Origin: Longilinea sp964536805
GTDB taxonomy: Bacteria > Chloroflexota > Anaerolineae > Anaerolineales > Anaerolineaceae
DNA: 64,000 nt
Assembly (NCBI GenBank): GCA_964536805.1
Contig: CAZHYQ010000005.1
Coordinates: 124,001 to 188,000, forward strand
Direction: 5' to 3'
Each line of letters begins with the position of its first letter. Within the stretch, counting starts at the first letter, position 1. Under the pieces are notes generated by a model, which made no database searches, was not told where the DNA came from, and was given only the letters and a program-made list of their open reading frames with translations. Both the position numbers and the translations under genes were made by a program. Of this stretch, positions 34,707-42,274 are shown piece by piece.

Positions 34707-34725
34707 ACTGCGCTTCCCGGAAATG

Positions 34726-34731
34726 ATTATA
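34726..34731 (-). promoter_or_regulatory. -10 element of the NrtR-like gene
   Basis: TATAAT on the minus strand, about 20 nt before the start; no clear -35. It is only 20 bp from the divergent lipoprotein -10, so one regulator site could affect both. Confidence 0.45.
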
Positions 34732-34750
34732 ACTGATTTGAATACTGCGT

Positions 34751-34759
34751 TGATATAAT
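34751..34759 (+). promoter_or_regulatory. Extended -10 of the CBM9-like lipoprotein gene
   Basis: TGATATAAT, extended -10, about 34 nt before the ATG at 34793. Confidence 0.5.
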
Positions 34760-34792
34760 GAAATTGAGCACAATTGACCTGAGGAGGAAGAA

Positions 34793-35776
34793 ATGAGTAA
34801 GAAAGGGTTATTGCTCTTAACGTTGATTCTGGTGGCCAGCCTGTTGGCAGCCTGCAACCTGCCCGGACAAAAAACGCCTACCCAGGATGTTTTTCCCACG
34901 CCGAATTTGACACTTACCGCGCTGTTTGCGCCGGGTGGAATTCCGCCAACGGTCACTCCGCCCGCTGTGGTGACTGCCACCAGCGGCGTGGTGGTGGCAC
35001 AGCCTACTGCAACGCAGGTTCCGCCGGCCGCAACCGCTACCACAGCCGCGATTGCTACCACAGCCGCGACTGCCACCACGGCAGCCACAGCTACCGTCAC
35101 CAAAGTACCGCCTTCCGCCACGCCGGTGACCCGCCCGGGGCCTTCCATTAAGGCCAGCTACCTTTCAACCGCGCCAAAAATTGACGGGGATTGGGGCGAA
35201 TGGAAAACGGATGCATACCCGGCCCGGTTTGTGGTTTACGGGAAAAGCAATTGGAAGAACACGGACGATCTGGATGGCTCATTCCGCGTCGGCTGGGACA
35301 ACACCTATCTCTACTTTGCCGTTAAGGTTGTGGACGACAGCTATGTTCAGATTGCCTCCGGTGCAGATATCTACAAGGGCGACAGCATCGAGGTGTTGTT
35401 TGACTCGGATCTGTGGGGCGATTTCGCCGTTCGCAGTTTGAGCAATGACGATTTTCAAATCGGGATTTCAGCCGGCAAGGACGAGATCGGCGGCGATAAA
35501 TCCGCCTACCTCTGGTACCCTTCCGGCAAAGCGGGCGATTTGGGCGATGTGAAAATTGGTTCGGTGGCCTCCAAGGGCGTCTATCGGGTTGAATTTGCCA
35601 TCCCCTGGAAAACCCTGGGCGTCACGCCTGCCGCAGGCGGCCAGTTTGGTTTCGGTCTTTCGATTTCGGATAATGACAAATCGGGAACCAAAGAACAGCA
35701 AACCATGATTTCGAACCTTGAAGGCCGCAATTTCCTCGATCCTGGCACGTGGGGAACTTTGACGCTGACAAAGTAA
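34793..35776 (+). CDS. Lipoprotein with Thr/Ala linker and CBM9-like domain
   Basis: 327 aa. Signal peptide with lipobox LAAC (Cys about 21), an extended linker of Thr, Pro, Ala and Val including TTAAIATTAATATT repeats (about 55-105), and a C-terminal domain from about residue 120. The latter starts PKIDGDWGEWK and has WDNTYLYFAVKVVDDSYVQ and KGDSIEVLFD, the pattern of the CBM9/DOMON-like sugar-binding fold. It probably binds carbohydrate or another ligand at the cell surface. GAGGAGG precedes the ATG. Confidence 0.88.
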   Translation: MSKKGLLLLTLILVASLLAACNLPGQKTPTQDVFPTPNLTLTALFAPGGIPPTVTPPAVVTATSGVVVAQPTATQVPPAATATTAAIATTAATATTAATATVTKVPPSATPVTRPGPSIKASYLSTAPKIDGDWGEWKTDAYPARFVVYGKSNWKNTDDLDGSFRVGWDNTYLYFAVKVVDDSYVQIASGADIYKGDSIEVLFDSDLWGDFAVRSLSNDDFQIGISAGKDEIGGDKSAYLWYPSGKAGDLGDVKIGSVASKGVYRVEFAIPWKTLGVTPAAGGQFGFGLSISDNDKSGTKEQQTMISNLEGRNFLDPGTWGTLTLTK

Positions 35777-35815
35777 CCAGCACGGATCTTTTGACAAAGT
35801 AACTAGACAGGTAAT

Positions 35816-35850
35816 AAAAACAGCGGCGGGAATCACCCACCGCTGTTTTT
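35816..35850. terminator. Bidirectional terminator
   Basis: AAAAACAGCGG-C-GGG AATCA CCC-A-CCGCTGTTTTT, flanked by A and T runs; between the convergent lipoprotein and YbbN-like genes. Confidence 0.92.
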
Positions 35851-35864
35851 GCTTTATGACAAGG

Positions 35865-36701
35865 CTAGAAAAGAATGGCTGACAATTCAGCCCGATAGGT
35901 ACGCGATTGCGGATCGGCTGAACCCAGCAATTCCAACAATCCCAGGAACACCTGGCGGGCCAGATCCCGACGATAGTGTTTGTCTTGCCGCAACAGATCC
36001 AACAATCCGTCCAGGGCTGCGGGCAAATTTCCCCGGTTGGCCAGGCGAATTGAATTGGCAAAAGCAGCGTCCAAATCAGTCTCATCAGGCAACTGGTCAT
36101 TATCGTTTTTGACCAGGGCTTCTGCCAGAGGCAGCAACAATTGCGCGCGCGAGAATTCATGCGATGCCGGGAAATCCTTAAGGATCTCCAACGTTTCTTC
36201 TCCATATCCCTGCCCTAAAAGGGCTGCGGCCAGGCCGAACAATGATTCTGGCTGATTGGGGACCTGGTCCAACAGGTCGCGGAAAAGGTTTTCGGCCTCC
36301 TGCCAATCGTGATCTTGAAGAAGACTGTTGGCTTTTTCCAGCGCTAACGCAAGCGGACTGGGGGGCGTGATGCGCGCCAGAAATTCACGGATACGTGTTT
36401 CGGGTTGCAGTCCCGTGAACTCATTCACCACCTCAGCCTGGCTAAAGGCTTTTACGGTGGGAATGCTGCGTACACCGTAATGGATGGCAAGATTGGGGTT
36501 CTCATCCACATCCACCCGAGCCAACCGGAAACTACCCTGAGCTTCGCGGGCAAGTTTTTCCAACATGGGACCTAAAGTCTTGCAGGGTTTGCACCAGGTG
36601 GCCCAAAATTCGACCACCACCGGGGTATTCTCAGAATACGATAATACTTCGTACTCGAAATCTGTCTCATTAACATCGATAATATTTTCAGGCGACATCA
36701 T
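35865..36701 (-). CDS. Thioredoxin-domain/TPR protein (YbbN/CnoX-like)
   Basis: 278 aa. An N-terminal thioredoxin domain (about 1-110) with active site WCKPCK, which retains both Cys, then a C-terminal helical TPR-like region (about 115-278) with the repeat FAWANSIRLANRGN-type pattern (AFANSIRLANRG). This is the architecture of CnoX/YbbN holdase chaperones linked to GroEL and DnaK. GTGGAGAT precedes the ATG. Monocistronic between two hairpin or spacer regions. Confidence 0.9.
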   Translation of the reverse strand: MMSPENIIDVNETDFEYEVLSYSENTPVVVEFWATWCKPCKTLGPMLEKLAREAQGSFRLARVDVDENPNLAIHYGVRSIPTVKAFSQAEVVNEFTGLQPETRIREFLARITPPSPLALALEKANSLLQDHDWQEAENLFRDLLDQVPNQPESLFGLAAALLGQGYGEETLEILKDFPASHEFSRAQLLLPLAEALVKNDNDQLPDETDLDAAFANSIRLANRGNLPAALDGLLDLLRQDKHYRRDLARQVFLGLLELLGSADPQSRTYRAELSAILF

Positions 36702-36787
36702 TTTGTATCTCCACTTGACATACTTCTAAAGTAGATCATTCTATCAACAGGATATTAGAAATCCATCGGAATCTTGCGTAAAGTCAA

Positions 36788-37207
36788 CTATTCGTCTTCA
36801 CCGCTTGGAGCAGAGGGTTGATCGACCCGGATGATTTCGCCGTGCAAATCAATGACAATTTTAAAACCCATCATGCCCATATAGGCGCGCGCATCCTCTG
36901 GAATGCCGGTTTCCAATAATGCGTCGAATTGCTTATCCATTTGTTTGATTTGATTCAAGAGCATCGCGCGTGTGAAAATATCTTCCTGCCCGAGCATTTT
37001 GGCGGTTTGCTCGCTGATGGCTTCTTCATTGCCTTCAATTTGCTCGCCCAATAATTTAAGAACCTGGCGGTCCACCTGCTCCGAAGGGATATGGCGGTGG
37101 AACCCGGCATCGTTGACCACGTAACAGGGCTCTTCGCCGACGTAAGCCACTGTGGCGAGGTTGCCATCTTCGTCAACGACCAGACCTTCAAAGAGCGCTT
37201 TGTGCAT
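36788..37207 (-). CDS. Conserved-looking small protein, unknown function
   Basis: 139 aa, acidic, no signal or membrane segment. Begins MHKALFEGLVVDEDGNLATVAYVGEEPCYVVNDAGFHRHIPS; the first half looks like a small beta domain, followed by a helical segment (about 50-105) and a hydrophobic GMMGFKIVIDLHGEIIRV strand. AACGAGGTTT lies before the ATG. I do not recognise a family. It stands alone between YbbN-like and cell-wall genes on the same strand. Confidence 0.7.
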   Translation of the reverse strand: MHKALFEGLVVDEDGNLATVAYVGEEPCYVVNDAGFHRHIPSEQVDRQVLKLLGEQIEGNEEAISEQTAKMLGQEDIFTRAMLLNQIKQMDKQFDALLETGIPEDARAYMGMMGFKIVIDLHGEIIRVDQPSAPSGEDE

Positions 37208-37281
37208 GCTGTAAACCTCGTTGTGCCTGAAAACCGGACATGGATTAATTGTAACAGGTTTTCAAGCGCTCATTGAGAGGC

Positions 37282-38343
37282 TTAAATGACATCGACAATG
37301 GTGCCTGGATCATTTTGAAACAACCGTTCCCCCCAGGGAACGTCCGGGTTGGTCCACAGGTAGACCCAACGGGCGGCTGGCGTGGGCAGGTTGATGCAAC
37401 CATGGCTGCGCGGTTTGCCAAAGTCATTGTGCCAGTATGTTCCATGAAACGAAATTCCGCTGTCCGTCAGGTAGCTGACCCAGGGCACCCCGGGCAAGTC
37501 ATAACTGGCAGGGGCGGCAAAATCGCCGTCGGCCATATGGCGCGATGGGCGTTTGCGATTCATCAGGTAGCGGCCGGGCGAGGTGCGAAAATCGCCATCG
37601 CTAAAGCGTGCGCCGGTGGCAGCGCGGCTGATGAAAACCGGACGATCGTATTCGTAGGCAATGACGGCCTGTTCTTCAAGCATGATCTCGATGCGTTTTG
37701 CCTCGGGAGGCACAACCGGGGAAATGGGTTTGAGCTCCTCTGGCTCGATCAGGTGCAAATGAGCTGCCTTGGCGTAAAAGGTCAGTTTCCATTTTTCATC
37801 GTAATAACGATACCAGGGCACGCCTTCGGCATCAGTGGTCAGACCGGTGACCCAGTAGGTGGTGCCGTAATACAGGCGGTAAACGACCGACTCGCTGCGC
37901 AGCGGGCTCCAGGTGCAATCCGTATAGGGCACGGTGACCTCGGCCAGGCGGCCTTCCTCGGGAATGGTGTTGACTGGCTCGTTAGGACTGACATCCACCG
38001 GGTGGATGCCACCGGAATGAACATAGCCTTCCCCGTTTAATTGGTACCAAACCCGGTTATAAGCCGGTTCTTCGTCGCCAACCGTTACATCGGTGATCGA
38101 GAGGACATGATCGGCGAAATATTTCTTCAGGACAGGGGATTTCAGGCTGGGCTTTTCATGTACCCTGGTATTGTTGGTAATCACTCTACCCAGGCGCGGC
38201 GGAGAGGATGGCAAAGGCTGCGATTGTGCATTAACCGTATGAACGCCGGAAGGCAGGCAAAAGGCAGCCAAAGATGCGCCGGCCAGCTTGAGAAAATCAC
38301 GCCGGGTGAAAAGCATGTTCCGATTGACGGTCAAGGCGCTCAT
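37282..38343 (-). CDS. Tat-exported L,D-transpeptidase (YkuD)
   Basis: 353 aa. A Tat signal TRRDFLKLAGASL starts at about residue 13; an alternative start is the Met three residues before it. SH3-like segments cover about 45-210 (for example VWYQLNGEGYVHSGG). The YkuD domain has HGTYWHNDFGKPRSHGCINLP, with the catalytic Cys and His, and ends in WTNPDVPWGERLF. It forms 3-3 or related peptidoglycan cross-links outside the membrane. Starts 2 nt after the stop of a second L,D-transpeptidase. Confidence 0.93.
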   Translation of the reverse strand: MSALTVNRNMLFTRRDFLKLAGASLAAFCLPSGVHTVNAQSQPLPSSPPRLGRVITNNTRVHEKPSLKSPVLKKYFADHVLSITDVTVGDEEPAYNRVWYQLNGEGYVHSGGIHPVDVSPNEPVNTIPEEGRLAEVTVPYTDCTWSPLRSESVVYRLYYGTTYWVTGLTTDAEGVPWYRYYDEKWKLTFYAKAAHLHLIEPEELKPISPVVPPEAKRIEIMLEEQAVIAYEYDRPVFISRAATGARFSDGDFRTSPGRYLMNRKRPSRHMADGDFAAPASYDLPGVPWVSYLTDSGISFHGTYWHNDFGKPRSHGCINLPTPAARWVYLWTNPDVPWGERLFQNDPGTIVDVI

Positions 38344-38345
38344 TG

Positions 38346-39473
38346 TTAATAATGAACGTTCACAGGCGTGCCGACTTCCACGCGCGCAAAAATAAAACCA
38401 GCATCTTCGGTGCGGAAGTTAACACAGCCGTGGCTCATGGGAACGCCGAAGTTGTGGTGCCAGTAAGTGCCGTGCAGACCGTAACCCTCATAGAAATACA
38501 TGACGTACGGCACGTCAGGAAGGTAATAGCCCGGGCCGGACATATCGGCATACCGGTATTTGACATAAATTTTGTAAAGACCGGTGACGGTGGGATGCTG
38601 CCAGGTTCCAGTGGAAACGACAAATGAACTAATAATCTCGTCTCCCTGCAACAGGTAAGCGCTCTGATTGGTCAAATCCACATCCACCCAAATCTCATCC
38701 GCGTTGACGCCATCCGGGCGCTGCAGCCCGCTCACCACTTCCGGTTGGGTTGGTTCCGGTTCAGGTGTATCAGTGGGCAGTGGGGTTGGCGTCTCAGTCG
38801 GCGTGGGGGTTTCAGTGGGGGTGGGCGTAGGCGTCGGCGTGGAGGTGGCTGTCGGGGTAGGCGTGGGGGTCAGCGTGTTGGTGGGCGTGAGACTTGGTTT
38901 TACCAACACGCCCTCGGGCCGCTGTGCTGATGCACTGCGAGCCACCGCCGTGAGCGTGGGTAGAGCGAACCAGGCAGCTACAGCCAAGCAAACAATAATC
39001 AAGACGGCCAGGCTGGCCCAAATCCAACCGTAATTCTTTCGGACTGGTTTTGCCTTGGCCTTGGCCGGGCGAATTGGCTGGGATCTTTCGCGGGCTGGCG
39101 CAATGGTTGCTGTACTTTGAACCGGCTGAGCAATCTTTACCGGTGAAGTGTCCTCCATAGTTTTATCAGGCTGAACAGACGCCTTGATTGGCGCCGTTGC
39201 CTGAACGTTCTTTGCCTGGCGGTTTAGTGCCCACGCCATACCACGCCTGGCGCGTTCACTATTGGGGTTAATCTCGAGCGCGCGCTGCAAATACCGCAGA
39301 CTGGCTTCCGGGCTGCCAAGCGCCGCCAGAATCAGCCAGGGTTCCTCCAGGTTTGGATCAAGCCGGGCAGCTTCCATGGCAAAACGCCGCGCTTCGGTAC
39401 GCTGCCCGAGGCTGATGGCTTGCCTGGCGTTCTTTAAGCTGAGGAGGGCGCCTGCGGAATCCGGTTGAGTCAT
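38346..39473 (-). CDS. Membrane L,D-transpeptidase with TPR and Thr/Pro linker
   Basis: 375 aa. Cytosolic TPR-like region (about 1-75), one membrane helix (about 150-175), a long Thr/Pro linker made of TPTPTPTATS units (about 200-240), and a C-terminal YkuD domain with HGTYWHHNFGVPMSHGCVNFR. The linker should carry the catalytic domain out to the peptidoglycan layer, with the TPR part on the cytosolic side. Middle gene of amidase - LDT - LDT; its start overlaps the amidase stop by 4 nt. Confidence 0.93.
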   Translation of the reverse strand: MTQPDSAGALLSLKNARQAISLGQRTEARRFAMEAARLDPNLEEPWLILAALGSPEASLRYLQRALEINPNSERARRGMAWALNRQAKNVQATAPIKASVQPDKTMEDTSPVKIAQPVQSTATIAPARERSQPIRPAKAKAKPVRKNYGWIWASLAVLIIVCLAVAAWFALPTLTAVARSASAQRPEGVLVKPSLTPTNTLTPTPTPTATSTPTPTPTPTETPTPTETPTPLPTDTPEPEPTQPEVVSGLQRPDGVNADEIWVDVDLTNQSAYLLQGDEIISSFVVSTGTWQHPTVTGLYKIYVKYRYADMSGPGYYLPDVPYVMYFYEGYGLHGTYWHHNFGVPMSHGCVNFRTEDAGFIFARVEVGTPVNVHY

Positions 39474-40276
39474 GGCGTCGGGACTACGGTGGGGACACTG
39501 TCGGAAATGGGTTCATTGCGCAAATAGCACAGGATGCCATTGGTTACGCCCTGGGCCACCTGATCGGTTTTTTCGGTCAAAATCTGCCGATCGAGATTGA
39601 GAAAACCGGTTTCGATAATTGCCGCGGTGGTGTCGGTGTGAATTTCACTGAAGGTATGGTAACTGGTCATGTCGGAAGTGATGGTATTGAAATGAAAAAC
39701 CAATCCAGTCGCAGCCTGATAGCGGTCGATCAGGCAATCGCGCAGGCGCGTCGATTTTTCAGGATAAGCGCTGGAAGATGCCGCCGCCACTTTGAAACCG
39801 GTGGCCTCGTCATTGACATAATCGCAGGAATCATTGTGAATGGAAACCAGCGCGGCCGCCCGGTATTGGCTGAGACGGGGATCGAATTCTTCGAGCAGAT
39901 CCACCTGGTAGCCTTGCGCGATCAATTCTTTTTGCACCCGCGTGGCGATTTCCAGATTCACCTGCATTTCCGTCAGACCGTCAGCGCAAACCGAGCCCGA
40001 ATCATTCCCCCAGTGTCCGGCAACGATGCCAATCCGTGCTGACGGCAAGGCTGTGGTTGCCGGGGTGCCGGAAATGCTTGCCGGTTTCGCCGTCTGCAAA
40101 GAAGCAAACATCTGGTCAAGCAGTTCGTTTGAAAAAAGTACAGCCGGGGTAAACAGGGTAAACAGCGTCGCCAGGATGACACCGACGCCAACGACCGTGG
40201 TCAGGGTGTTCCAAACGCTAAACCGGTTAGAACGGGACGGGGACTTCTTTGAAGTTTGAAAGGTTTGATCGCTCAT
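39470..40276 (-). CDS. N-acetylmuramoyl-L-alanine amidase (Amidase_3)
   Basis: 268 aa. Short basic N terminus, one membrane helix (about 25-48), then a zinc amidase: IGIVAGHWGND (first His), later a Glu region EFDPRLSQYRAAALVSIHNDSC (second His) and SEIHTDTTAAIIETGFLN (catalytic Glu). It cleaves the bond between MurNAc and L-Ala. First of a three-gene wall-remodelling operon with two L,D-transpeptidases. Shine-Dalgarno match is poor. Confidence 0.92.
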   Translation of the reverse strand: MSDQTFQTSKKSPSRSNRFSVWNTLTTVVGVGVILATLFTLFTPAVLFSNELLDQMFASLQTAKPASISGTPATTALPSARIGIVAGHWGNDSGSVCADGLTEMQVNLEIATRVQKELIAQGYQVDLLEEFDPRLSQYRAAALVSIHNDSCDYVNDEATGFKVAAASSSAYPEKSTRLRDCLIDRYQAATGLVFHFNTITSDMTSYHTFSEIHTDTTAAIIETGFLNLDRQILTEKTDQVAQGVTNGILCYLRNEPISDSVPTVVPTP

Positions 40277-40414
40277 AAGTAGTATGATAGTACCTTAATA
40301 CATATGCTATACGCAAGTCTTTTTGGACACGATTTCTCCACTTGACCCTCGTTGATCTTCCCATACTCTGGGGAGTGGTTTGATTTCTGATTGATAAGGA
40401 GTATCATCATAGAA

Positions 40415-40900
40415 ATGCAGGTTCTCTCCGATTTAATGCGCCAGGCGATGCGCCATTGGACGACAGGAGTCTCAGTGGTAACCAGTTTTTATGGCGATTC
40501 CCAACACGGCATGACTGTAAATTCACTGGCCTCCCTCTCGCTCGATCCGCCGATGGTCTCTGTCTCATTGGCTAAGGCAACCCGCACTTACGAACTGGTT
40601 GAGCGTGCCGGCATTTTTGGGGTGACCATTTTAGCAGCGGATCAAGGCCCTATTTCCGACCGGTTTGCCGGGCGGGATGGAACTGTTGAAGACCGTTTTC
40701 AAGGGTTGGACACCTTTGCGCTTTTCAGCGGCGTTCTGTTTCTACGCGGCGGCCTGGCATTTTTGGACTGTAAGGTGGTCTTTTCTTACCCATTGCCGAA
40801 TTCAACCCTGTTCATTGGCCAGGTGGTTGCTGTGGAATCGTTGCAAGAAGCAGACCCCCTGATCTACCACAACCGTGTTTATAGAAAGTTGGCGTCATGA
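40415..40900 (+). CDS. Flavin reductase-domain protein
   Basis: 161 aa from ATG 40415 (TTG at 40391 is an alternative). HWTTGVSVVTSFYGD and GMTVNSLASLSLDPPMVSVSL are the FMN-binding flavin reductase-like fold, with FGVTILAADQ and DRFAGRDG. Such proteins reduce free FMN or FAD with NAD(P)H, or act as small flavoproteins. An AAGGAG lies 13 nt before the ATG, a long spacing. Its stop overlaps the start of the AMMECR1-like gene by 4 nt. Confidence 0.88.
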   Translation: MQVLSDLMRQAMRHWTTGVSVVTSFYGDSQHGMTVNSLASLSLDPPMVSVSLAKATRTYELVERAGIFGVTILAADQGPISDRFAGRDGTVEDRFQGLDTFALFSGVLFLRGGLAFLDCKVVFSYPLPNSTLFIGQVVAVESLQEADPLIYHNRVYRKLAS

Positions 40901-41469
40901 CTGAAACCCGCTTGACCGATGATGAACGCGGACTTTTGCTGCGCCTGGCCCGGGAAGCTATCGAAGCCGTTGTCAACGACCGCCCATTGCCGGGCATCAA
41001 TCTTGATGATCTTTCAACTCCTCTGCGCGAAGCTGGCGCATCTTTTGTCACATTGACGGAGGATGGCGAACTGCGCGGCTGCATTGGCGCGCTTGAGGCT
41101 TATCAGCCGCTGGCAGAGGATGTGCGCGAACATGCCGCTGCGGCTGCCCAGGAGGATTTTCGCTTTTATCCGGTGCGGCCAAAGGAAGTGGCCCACATCC
41201 AAATCGAGATTTCCCGGCTGACTCAGCCGCAACCCCTGGAGTATGAATCTGCGGAGGATCTCTTAAGTAAATTGCGCCCTGGTATAGACGGAGTCATCCT
41301 GCGGGATGGATTGCGGAGAGCGACCTTCCTTCCGCAGGTGTGGGAAAAATTGCCTGACAAAGAGGCATTCCTTTCTCATCTGTGTGCAAAAATGGGGGCT
41401 GCCGAAAATACCTGGCGAAAGAAAAAATTGACTGTATTGACTTACCAGGTGGAAGAATTCCATGAATGA
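40897..41469 (+). CDS. AMMECR1-domain protein
   Basis: 190 aa. FVTLTEDGELRGCIGALEA contains the invariant LRGCIG of the AMMECR1 family. The ending FLPQVWEKLPDKEAFLSHLCAKMG also fits. Bacterial members often pair with MEMO1 and radical SAM proteins (AmmeMemoRadiSam); neither MEMO1 nor the matching radical SAM is next to it here. It overlaps the flavin reductase gene (ATGA). Biochemical role unknown. Confidence 0.92.
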   Translation: MTETRLTDDERGLLLRLAREAIEAVVNDRPLPGINLDDLSTPLREAGASFVTLTEDGELRGCIGALEAYQPLAEDVREHAAAAAQEDFRFYPVRPKEVAHIQIEISRLTQPQPLEYESAEDLLSKLRPGIDGVILRDGLRRATFLPQVWEKLPDKEAFLSHLCAKMGAAENTWRKKKLTVLTYQVEEFHE

Positions 41470-41625
41470 TCTGTAAAAATCGCGCGGCTGAATCCTGGGG
41501 CTTCGAAAGGCTAGATCGCGCATATATTGGCCGATTCGATATCAACATGTAATACAAACCGCAAACCCCCATCTTGCCGGGGAACTCCCCGGTATGGTTA
41601 GGGTTTCGATCAACTATTTTTAGTT

Positions 41626-41892
41626 TTAAAAATGGATGTATTCGTTTACATTGAGCACAAATATGGATGCGCGGCGGGTTTCAGCGTCTGAGGCAGGCGA
41701 GCAATTCTTGCGGATAATCTCGATTACGGGATCCACCTGTTCATCTTCCAATCCAATCAAGAGTGTGGAGTTCCCGCGCCGTAAAAAACCACCTGTCGAG
41801 GCGACTTGCGTGACACGCAGTCCAGCCGATGTAATTCCATGAGAAACCGGATCGTTGTCAATATCACGGACAATGGCGATGATAAGTTTCAT
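41626..41892 (-). CDS. DUF970 PstA/DarA-like c-di-AMP receptor homologue A
   Basis: 88 aa. A PII-like fold shortened to STGGFLRRGNSTLLIGL, where the glycine-rich turn and the Asn-Ser/Thr match the c-di-AMP-binding loop of PstA/DarA. The remainder DPVIEIIRKNCSPASD fits the second PII half. Trimeric cytosolic sensor is the family state. Two nt after the stop of a second copy. Canonical PstA has about 109 residues, so this one has a reduced B-loop. Confidence 0.88.
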   Translation of the reverse strand: MKLIIAIVRDIDNDPVSHGITSAGLRVTQVASTGGFLRRGNSTLLIGLEDEQVDPVIEIIRKNCSPASDAETRRASIFVLNVNEYIHF

Positions 41893-41894
41893 GG

Positions 41895-42239
41895 CTAGAA
41901 CTCCTCAAAGCGTTCGACTTCCAAGGCAAAAATCGTCGCACCGCCAATCGTTATTGGGGTGGGTGCTGGCAGGGGCAAAGGCGCACTTTCCAATGGGACA
42001 GCGATATATTCCACGCGCTGGCGGCAATTCTCATTTAATGCCGACATGGCTTGCGCTTGCAGTTCTGCCGGCAGACCGATCATTAACGTTGCGTTGCGGC
42101 GCCCCAGAAAACCACCCACGCTGGGCAAGCGGGTGACATGGATATTCAATTGGAGCAGAGCCAGTTCCGCGCTTTCAGCATCCTGGCCTTGAACGATGGC
42201 CAGCAACATCAAATCGTTTTTCGATGGCGATTGTTCCAT
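41895..42239 (-). CDS. DUF970 PstA-like homologue B
   Basis: 114 aa. The same core in diverged form: LLAIVQGQDAESAELALLQLN, LPSVGGFLGRRNATLMIGL and GATIFALEVERFEEF, with a Pro-rich loop PLPLPAPTP. The glycine and NAT positions are kept but other ligand-contact residues differ, so it may have lost or altered c-di-AMP binding. AAAGGAG precedes the ATG by 11 nt. Between the glycoside-hydrolase-like gene and copy A. Confidence 0.85.
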   Translation of the reverse strand: MEQSPSKNDLMLLAIVQGQDAESAELALLQLNIHVTRLPSVGGFLGRRNATLMIGLPAELQAQAMSALNENCRQRVEYIAVPLESAPLPLPAPTPITIGGATIFALEVERFEEF

Positions 42240-42274
42240 GGGTCTTCCACTCCTTTCTTCCCGTCAGGAAAAAA

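Noticed and set aside
34456..35148. Minus-strand open frame with VAAVAAV repeats
   Set aside because: It is the antisense of the Thr/Ala linker of the lipoprotein and overlaps the Nudix gene in another frame.
35766..35803. Direct repeat TGACAAAGTAAC at the lipoprotein stop
   Set aside because: Only 12 bp and two copies; it can arise by a local slippage duplication and has no other supporting signal.
38745..38900. Minisatellite-like GT-rich tract
   Set aside because: It codes the Thr/Pro linker of the L,D-transpeptidase in frame; the repetition is explained at the protein level.
33048..41469. AmmeMemoRadiSam system made of the radical SAM and AMMECR1 genes
   Set aside because: The radical SAM protein resembles PflX (COG1313), not the AMMECR1-linked radical SAM, no MEMO1 gene is present, and the two are more than 6 kb apart on separate units.
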